Source: Kalaharituber pfeilii
Lineage: Eukaryota > Ascomycota > Pezizomycetes > Pezizales > Pezizaceae
DNA: 64,000 nt
NCBI GenBank assembly: GCA_015179045.1
Contig: WHUZ01000009.1
Location: 496,001 to 560,000, forward strand
Reading direction: 5' to 3'
Shown here one piece after another: positions 55,579 to 64,000 of the stretch. Positions within the stretch are counted from its first letter, which is position 1. Every line of letters starts with the position of its first letter. Position numbers and translations under genes: made by a program. The notes under the pieces were generated by a model. It saw only the letters and a list, made by a program, of their open reading frames with translations. It was not told where the DNA came from and made no database searches.

Positions 55579-58500
55579 TCACCGTTTCTCCTCCTCTTCC
55601 TCTCCTGCTTCCGCTTCCGCATCCTTTGCCTTCTTCCTCCTTCCCACTATTATCCTCAGCACCTTCCCACACCCGTGCCACCCCATTGACAATACATCCG
55701 CCACCGGCTTACCCACAGCCAGCCAAACTGCTTCCGCCCAAGCATCAGGAATACACCGGATCGCAACAGCCCACGGCATGGAGATGAATGCCAACCCAAT
55801 GCAGATTGCCCACTGCACCGCGGTGATAGGTGTAATCCCAAACGCACGCCCCCCCACAAAGATGATGGCGACTTGACCTGCGAACATGATCGCATTGATG
55901 CCGATGAAGAAGTAGTTGCGGTGGATTCCCTCAAAAATATTCAGCCCATTGTCAAGACGTCGATTACTGTTCACAACTAGTTAGCAATCTTCACATGTCC
56001 AAATATCTAATGTGGGCTACATACTTGAATTCATTGAAAATCTGCATCCACACGAACGTATTGAAAACCATGGTCCGCAGTTGGAGATGTTCATGTTCGG
56101 TAGTATAGCCAAACATTTTGGCCCCACCGAAGTGAAGCATGAAGGTAACTGCCAGCTGGAGAATGGCCTGCCCAATAATCATCTTCCACATCCTCAGAGA
56201 AACTAAGCCCGCTTTCCTGCTGGTGGGGAGTCTTTTCAGGATTGATGGAGTGGGGGCATCTGTTGCGAGAGCCAAAGCGGCAAAGGTATCCATGATTAAA
56301 TTGACCCAGAGGAGTTGCACAGCGGTTAGAACGGACTTCATGTCTTTGCTAGCTACAGCGGAGACGAACGTAAGAACGACGGCGGTTATGTTGACAGTGA
56401 GCTGGAACTGAAGAAACTTCTGAACAGCATCGTTGACCGCACGACCCCACATAAGTGCCTTAACAATGGAGGAGAAGTTGTCGTCCATCAGAATAATAGA
56501 GGAGGCCTCTTTCGCAACCTCTGTTCCAGCAATACCCATAGAAAATCCGACGTCAGCCATTTTCAATGCCGGACCATCGTTTGTACCATCGCCAGTGACT
56601 GCAACAATCTGATCTTGATCCTTGAGCGCCCTGACAAGTATGCGTTTATCCTCCGGCGACGACCTGGCGAGAACTCTCAAATTCCGAACTACGGTACTCA
56701 TTTCTTCCTTAGAAAGCTTGCGGAAGGCTGGACCTTCCATAACAATGTGGCCAGCGGCTGACGACTCGTCGTATATTCCACATTCCTTAGCGATGGCCTT
56801 TGCAGTCTCGATGTTATCTCCGGTAACCATACGTACGGTCACTCCTGCGAGGTGGCACTGTTGTACCGCTTCAGGAACACCGGGGCGAAGAGGATCTTGA
56901 ATACCAACGATTCCAAAGAGGGTCATATCGGAAAAGATGTCATCTAAGCTGACTTTGGGGATTAAGGCATCTTTCGATTCCTCCAAGATAGGAACATTGG
57001 CAGGTGGCCATTGTGGGAAGTCCTTGTAAACGAGTGCAATAGTCCGAAGTGATCTTCGAGCATATGAAGTGATGGTATTCTCAAAATAAGCACGATCCTC
57101 GGAAGTGATCAATGTTGTGCTATGAATACCGTCCCTAGATTGCTCCATAGCGTCTTCAATGTACCGCGCACATTTTGCCAAAAGAATTTCAGACGCTCCT
57201 TTCACGTAGAGACGATAGCCAGAGGGGGTTGCTGCCACAATACCCATGCATTTTCGAGCGGAATCAAAAGGGAAAATTTGCTGGACACTGTAATTTGCGC
57301 GAACTTTGGACAAAGGGCCGGGGATTCCGATGTAATCGCCAATCAAAGATAATAAAGCCGTCTCTGTCTTTGAGCCATTAAATTGTCCGCTGCTTTCTCC
57401 GTCCGTCGCTGTAGAATTGAGAACAACTGATGCCCTGAAAAGCTCCTTGGTCTGCTCGGAAAATAATTGAAAGACAGTAGCAATTTGCCCGACTTTGTCT
57501 TCCTCAATTTCAACCTCCGCAAACGTTGACTTCCTACCCACGATTCCCGTAACCACGGTCATTTTATTCTGGGTCAAAGTACCGGTTTTATCGGAGCAAA
57601 CCGTAGTCGCATTTCCCATCGTTTCGCATGCTCGGAGGACACGGACGAGATTGTTATCTTTCAACATACGGGTGGTAGCATATGCGAGAGCAAGCGTAAC
57701 TGCAAGGGGAAGCCCTTCCGGAACTGCAACAACAATAATTGTAACCGCAACGATAAGGATGTCCAGAAATGTGGATGCTTTCGCAGACGCGGAGTCGGTA
57801 TTTCCGGGGAGACCGCCAATGAACTTGAAAGTCAAGACTAGGAGCAGGAGAACCGCAGAACTAGGCTGGTAATTAGCAACAGTAGACGATGGGTATAAAT
57901 GCTACTGGCGGAGGGCTTACCCAAGACCGAATTTGGTAATTCCACCTGCAAACCTCTCCAGCTTCTCCTGCAGGGGAGTCTTGTCCGACTCGTGCCTCAG
58001 GCTCATCATTATCTTCCCATAGCTAGAATTTACACCAACCGCAGTAACCAGATATTTCCCAGTGCCTTCCAAAACTTTCGCACCAGAAATTATGAACGGG
58101 TCGAGCTTATCCAGGCCACCAATGCTACCTCCATTTGCCACAATCCGATCATAGACCTCCTTCCCAGACGTCTTTTTCATTTGGTCACTCTCTCCTGTTG
58201 CAGAACTTTCATCACACTTCACCTCATTACTCTCAATGACAATTCCGTCGGCTGGAATCAAGTCTCCCTGGTTGATGCAAACTACATCTCCCACCAAGAG
58301 ATCATATATAGATATCTCCCGGACCTTGCCCGACCTGATAACTTGAATTGACCTATCCTCCTTCTTTCGGTTCAACTTGTTAAATTGCCTCTCCTTCTGC
58401 CAATCATTACCTGCAGTAACCACGACCACGATGACTATAGCCACCACAATCGCAACACCTTCCACCCAGTCCACGGGTGTTGGTCCATTAGGCTCGTGCT

Positions 58501-59381
58501 TCTGTGCCCTTATAGTCTCATAAATACCAAGTGCAAGCGATATCACAGCGGCTCCAGTGAGAACCAAGATGAAAGGGTCCTTGTATGCCTCCCACATGAG
58601 ATCGAAGATAGTCTTTCCTTTCTTCTTGGGCAGCTGATTTACGTCAAATATTCGTATTCGATCGGCGAAGGGATGTGCTGGTGGTGGCAGAGATGCCAAT
58701 TTCTCTGCATCATGATCAGGTATCGACTTTTCCCTTGTGATAGGGAACAATGTGGGTGCGGGCCCACCCTTGGTGAAAGCTGCTGTGGGTGGAACTAAAG
58801 TGCTCGCACTGCTCACGGAGCTATCTTTTCTGAATGCATCATGGCCCTTTGGTATGTGTAATGTGGCTTCTCCAAACGAAATCTTTGAGGTAATATGCTC
58901 TTCCCTATCGTTTAAACCAGTGACGAGGTTTGTTTGTAGCCCTTTCTCCAGGCCATCAATACCACCGCTTGCATAATATGCCCTTAAAGACTTAGGGTGG
59001 AAGAACTTGCTCATGTGACCACGCGTGAAAGCAAATGGGTTGTTCTCGACGTCAAAGGCCGCTTCTTGGCCCGGGTCTGGGGTGAACGGGTTATCATCAT
59101 CTTCTTCTAACGCACGTTTGTCAAGCAGTGGATGGATGGTTGAGCCACCTATAGAGTGACTTCGGCTGTGAATTGAAGACGCAGGAGACCAGGGAAGAGG
59201 GTAAACTGAAAGATGTGTGGCATCAGGCCGTAGTGAATTAGGCGACGTTGGGGTTATTGAATGTATCTCCGAGTCTGGAGCAGGCGGTGCAAGCTAATTG
59301 CCGTTAGAAAGCGGTTCGGCCGCATATGCTCGGCTTGTGAGAACTTACAGAGGTATCAACCGAAATAATTGGGACTGTCAT
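55579..59381 (-). CDS. P-type Ca2+-ATPase, PMC1/PMCA type
   Basis: Four exons: 59349-59381, 57921-59293, 56025-57860, 55579-55966; introns 55, 60 and 58 nt, all in phase; 1209 aa. It pumps Ca2+ out of the cytosol, in yeast into the vacuole (Pmc1). Visible features: cytosolic N terminus of about 190 residues; first membrane pair (PFILVLTGAAVISLALGIYE; then a Val/Ile-rich helix); actuator loop with TGES (CDESSATGESDQM); M4 PEGLP (about 516-520), a Ca2+-site motif; phosphorylation Asp about 559 in CSDKTGTLTQ; KGASE nucleotide site; TGDN and GDGTNDGPAL hinge (about 891-900); then six C-terminal helices ending in a Glu-rich tail. No C-terminal calmodulin-binding domain is obvious, as in fungal members. 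The first exon encodes only 11 residues (MTVPIISVDTS). Confidence 0.95.
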
Positions 59382-62300
59382 TGTTAACGTCCGAGATCGA
59401 GTCAATTGCAATGTATGCAGGTAGAAGTATGCCAAGCGTGGATTGGCTAGGTTGGATAGTAGTATAAATCAAGTTTATATGCAAGATCTGAGACTGCGTC
59501 GAGTGGAGTATGTACGACGAAATATCGCTTTAAGGAACGGCTTTCCTGTATCCGCGTTGCTAACTGGACTGTAATTTATGAGGAGATCTGGCTATAACGA
59601 AGAATAGCTTTCTGTATCCGTGTTGATAACTATGCCCACTAACTGTCGATATCTGAGATGAAAGATGAGGATATCAAAACAAGCACCCAGAAAGGACCAT
59701 ATAATATAGATGCCAAATCTAATTGACCTTGCGATACGCCTGGTGGAGGCGTAAAGATGGCCGTGCAGCTTCGCAAGAGGTTGCAGCTTCGTAAGAGTTA
59801 CCTAATAGAGCCTCCTGTCGTCAAAGGGAACAACTGATCAGGGGATGGAGAAGTCCATGCAAACGTCAACTTCGCTACGCCAGCTGTATTTGTCAAGTGA
59901 GTGATTCACTATGCCCACGTTAGTAAAAGAGACGTTTGACTAGAGTTTGTTGAGAAACCTACAATAAAATGGCAAATGATTGTAGTTATACTAGGCAACA
60001 CTCTAGCTCGAATCAAGCTTGAAACGAAACAAGAACTCCGATCAGTTGTGAGCTCGGTTGGTACCAGATCTGCTGCCTGTGGCAATCCGGGGGCGAGAAG
60101 CGGCGGAACACACAGCACTGCCGCTGGGCTGAGTATTTGTGACGCACGATGCGGCGTGGTTCGGATATTCCTCTATGGAAAGGCACGCGCTAGCAGTCTG
60201 GACGAAATCTAGAAAGTGAATTCATTCAAGTCAGCTCAGGAACTGGGGGAACCTTTAGAAATATGGATGTTGCGGGGATTTGATCCGCTGAGCTCAACCG
60301 AACAAGCTTAGATCCTAAGTTCTACTAAGTGCATGGAGTACGACGTGGGGGGGGGGGGGGGGGCTATGAAGGATGGATCAATTCAGGCAGGCTGGAAGGT
60401 AAGGCGGAGGTCTTACCTTGGCTCGGGCTCGGGTACCGCCAATATCCTTAGTAGGTTCAGTGGTTGTTCAGTGATCTCGGCGTGATTCAGTTACGAGGGG
60501 CCTGGACCGCTGGCTGTGTTGCTGTTGCAGAGGGACGGCAAGGAAGCAAGGGGGCAGATAGCTTCGATCCTGCTACATTTATCTGGACGGGTAGAGTGAG
60601 AAGAAAAGATTGTCAGGAGCGGGTGATTAATTCTGGTTTCTGTAAACCTCCGCATGCGCGGCAATCTCCCCTTCGCGATCAGAACGCACGCCGCACACAA
60701 GCAGGACGCCGCTGGCTCGGTAACCAACCATATCCCTCCAGGGGAAGCTGCATATTATTACAGCGAGGTTTCGAGCTCCGCCAATGCTCGCATGGCGTGC
60801 TGCAACCAGCCCAGCCGAACTCTTCGAATTCACGTTACGCAGATCAAGCCGGACAGACAGACAGATATAAACCTCGTGTGCCCCTGGTGCTAAGATTAGT
60901 TTTATACGATATTACCACTGCTGGTCTATGCCTTCACGCCCAATCAGTCTCAGCGCCCTACTCAGCACTAAGGCGCAGAATCTCGCCCGTTCAATGAGTA
61001 TTGTTCGCCCAGTTCACTGAAACATTTGAAACATTGTTTGCAAATGATCGCTGCAAGAGCCGTTGTCAATTGAAAGTCAAACAGCAGATCTTCTACGGTA
61101 AAGCGCCGAGCAGTCAAGCCAAGACGGAGGGCCCTCCGCAAGTTCCCCTGTCAAATCAGGTTCATGCGCGGCCGGACTTCGTTCAATTCGGAAAAGTCCT
61201 GGCCACCCCCTGCACCCAGCCACAACTATGCGAACTGTGCGCAGGGAACGATAAAACGCCCACAAGAGGCAATCCGAACGTGGTCTATCAGTGGCAACCT
61301 GACAAAGCCCACCACTGGTGAATACCTGTAAGCCACAATTGTGTGCGCAGCTGGATGGACGGCGACAAACACGCTGCTGAAGTATTGTAGGTACGCTGAC
61401 TCTGGCCTCAACCCCCTAATTGGCTCTGGATTGAACTGGTCATAACATGAGTAACTCTCAGTACGAATCATTGCGGCATTGCGCATACTTTCGCTGAGCA
61501 AGCAAAAGTCGCCATATAAGTGTGCGTGCTCAGCCTCCACCTAGACACCAGCAGTGCCCCCTAATACCTAATAGCACCCGTTTCTTCATCTTCTGGGCTA
61601 GGCCCCATGGATATAAGTTAATTCAATTTCCGTGACTGCCTATTCTTCTTCGAAGTCTGTTGTTGAACTTCGGGTACTAGTATGATAGCACACACAAATT
61701 TGGCGAAACTAACCAACACACGCTTTTCTGCTTCCTACGGTCAAGTGGCCAGGGCTGAACCGTCTCGTTTGCCCCCGCACAGCCCCCAGTTCTTCTTGCG
61801 AAGCGCTACCAAAAGCCCTCTTATCAGCTAGCACTCCAAGGCTTCCCCAGGACGATAAAATGTTTGGCTGGCCCCGTTGAAGAAACTTCCTAAATCATTA
61901 TTATATGGAAACTGTTCATTTTCCACCTTGCCATACATGACGCCATTCACCTTTGCCCCCGCGGCGAAATGTGGATGCACACAAAACCTCAGCCGGATTT
62001 GGCATTCGGAAGGGATACTTAGGGCAAAAGAGCTGCGACTGGGGCTAGCCTGCCGTAGGAGCATCAAAAAAAGTGGAGCAAGTCGGCGTGGTACAGGTGC
62101 ATGGCTTTGTAGAACGGCTCCTTGGAGATGTGCGGGTGCAAGACTTGCGGTACTTGGTTGGACGGGGCAGGCTCCGTTGCCTCCGTTGCATGAGCGTGGG
62201 GTGAGGAGGTGCAGTTCGATGGCAATCTGCAGCTCTCGATCAGTGATCGTTAGTCTTGGCTTCTGGAAAAGGACGTGCCAACCAAACTCTCCAGGTACCG

Positions 62301-64000
62301 GTACGGTAGGGGCTCTTTGGTTGTAGCTCTGCGGAGATAACGTACAACTGCCAAGAAAATATATATTCGAGGGAAGATGAATTATGCTTATCTAAACCTC
62401 TTGCTTAGCAACAACTTTCGCAGCATTTGGATTGCGGTACCGAATTCGCGAACATTCGAACTGCAGAGAACAAGTGAACAGGGATTTTTTTTTCTTAATA
62501 TCATTACTCGCGTGCCGCTATGGCGAGGATGGGCAGGGATTGAAACCATGTCTGGGTCGAACCAGCCGGGCCGGTTTAGCCTTCTAGGGTTGGCAGTCAT
62601 TACCAAACCAGGCCAGGAGTTAGAAAATTCTTGAGCGACTCGAAAGCAGAAATCAATATCGGCCTGCCCGTCCACAACCCATACGAGTGCTTACATACTG
62701 TATGTGAGTTACATTGGAACTGCATTGCTGAAAAAAAAAAGCGTGCATAATGCGGCCCCCCTTCTGCAAGCAGCAATATCAAAATTTCAATGAAAGATAC
62801 GTCCAGTTGAAGTCGTGCAATTAAGGTGAATTAATATTCAGGATCAAAGCTACTGTGTTCCAGGACTCTACGTATAGGGGGAACCCACTTGGACTTGCTT
62901 GCAGCAGCCGTGTGCGAGAGTTTCATGTTCTCATGTGCAGGTTCTAAAGTGCATGTCCCTGCTAGATTGCGGGGCTGCCGCTGAAAACTCATGCTAGGTA
63001 TGTGCTCGTCCTTAGCGAATCCGAGGGTGTAGTTATAAGACCACGGCACTTGCTCCAATAAACATGCGCCCGTGACTAGGTAAAAGGCGCGGTGGCTGGA
63101 ACAGGCTGTAGTACTGTAGTAGGGACTTTATGTAGTGGAACAGGAAGTCCAAAATTTGCTGTCACGCACCATGCTCGAGCTTCAATCTCCATTTACTCCA
63201 CTTGTTCCGTCTCAGATCCATGGCCCTACTAGCACTTTGATATCGATTATGATATCTGTGCGCGGTTTTGTGTACCCTATCAACGAACCTGAACCACGCT
63301 CTTGAACTTAATATAACATCTGAAGTGAAGACACTCGCAGTATCCCGTTGGATATATTTCTGAGAAATTGAGGAACGTTACTATATTTAATCTGGCATGC
63401 GTATTCTAGTACATTAGCATTGAAGGCTGTGCTAAATCCCAGCTACTGTAATTGTCAAGTGGCAGGAACACGTGCCACTTGAATACGAGCTTTGGAAACT
63501 CAAATCTTTCTTTAAAGTTCCTCTGCTGTGTGGTACGTACTTAGCAGGATCGTAACAGCTTACAGGCCGCGTACCAGTGTCTCTGTTGATGCAGGCCACG
63601 GATAGTCATTTGCTGATGTCAGAATTCCTGGATTCCGTAATATTTTGTAAGTACGCAGCCTCAATGGGCATGAATTAACCACAGTTCATTGACTCAGGTG
63701 GACAGATTTGGGCTCGAAGCCCCTACACGACTTGGTCAGAAAAGGCCTAGGCCGACTTTGTTCAGCGATCCAATACCTGCAATGCCGCGCAACAAATTGC
63801 TAATTCGATATCGATGTCTACTTTCCTGATCAGAGAAACCACATTTCGGGTCGGCCACCGCCGGAGGCTGTGAACTTGATATAAGACCCACATCTTGGCC
63901 CGGACTTCGACTTTCCTTTGCCCTTGAATACAATCCGATGCAGCCGGCGGAGCGGCAGGCCGCGCCATGTCGGAGCGGGCACGTAATCAATTTTGCACGG
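59382..64000. other. Intergenic to window end, no gene recognised
   Basis: 4.6 kb of sequence with scattered frames (60464-60997 plus, 61877-62326 plus, 62388-62675 minus). None has a known motif, signal peptide or paired splice sites. A G17 run lies at 60347-60363. The first few hundred bases hold the Ca2+-ATPase promoter. Confidence 0.5.
60347..60363. repeat. G17 homopolymer
   Basis: Uninterrupted run of 17 G. The length may be unreliable because homopolymers are hard to sequence. Confidence 0.9.

Noticed and set aside
60270..60310. GATCCGCTGAGCTCAACCGAACAAG resembling the start of 28S rRNA
   Set aside because: Only a short, partial similarity. The following bases do not continue as 28S.
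60464..60997. 177-codon plus-strand frame
   Set aside because: No domain, signal peptide or membrane segment, and no splice partners. Composition looks random.
61877..62326. 149-codon plus-strand frame
   Set aside because: No recognisable motif. Cys/Arg-rich composition typical of non-coding frames.
62540..62560. tRNA B-box-like GGTTCGACCC on the minus strand
   Set aside because: No 5-bp T-stem with a 7-nt loop, no acceptor stem and no anticodon arm could be drawn.

Overview
This window comes from a repeat-rich genome of a filamentous ascomycete. The evidence is short GT-AG introns (about 48-109 nt) in nearly every gene, a fungal nitrate-assimilation gene set, and fungal-type transposon relics. 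A truffle-like Pezizomycete is my best guess, because nitrate reductase, nitrite reductase and nitrate transporter genes are known from Tuber. That placement is inference, not something read from the sequence.

Left end (1-4.8 kb): a decayed non-LTR retrotransposon reverse transcriptase, a decayed PIF/Harbinger-like transposase, a complete U2 snRNA gene on the minus strand with a TATA box, and a small tandem-repeat array. From 4.8 to 9 kb lie a tail-anchored short-chain dehydrogenase, an EBP-family sterol isomerase-like membrane protein, and a small secreted Thr/Cys-rich protein.

Nitrate island (10-27.3 kb): siroheme nitrite reductase (minus), nitrate reductase (minus) and an NRT2/CrnA-type nitrate transporter (plus), the last two divergent. 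Together they cover nitrate uptake, reduction to nitrite and reduction to ammonium. GATA-type and NirA-type sites lie in the promoters. The nitrate reductase reading frame is broken by one base in a C5 run near its N terminus. The nitrite reductase is longer than usual, with an N-terminal hydrophobic extension, a (Gly-Glu)n microsatellite insert and a Ser/Pro-rich insert.

Lectin array and mobile DNA (30-45 kb): three tandem, intact six-exon paralogues encode fucose-lectin-like beta-propellers on the minus strand. Relic fragments of the same duplication unit lie on both sides. The upstream region of the third copy is split by a roughly 5.5-kb segment bounded by 54-bp inverted repeats. Inside that segment are a 250-bp tandem array, a 600-bp foldback palindrome, a 56-bp MITE-like hairpin and a two-exon gene for a 41-residue secreted Cys-rich peptide.

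Right part (46-64 kb): two low-complexity proteins of unknown function, a complete PMC1-type Ca2+-ATPase, and long stretches where I see no convincing gene. No rRNA, tRNA or CRISPR was found.
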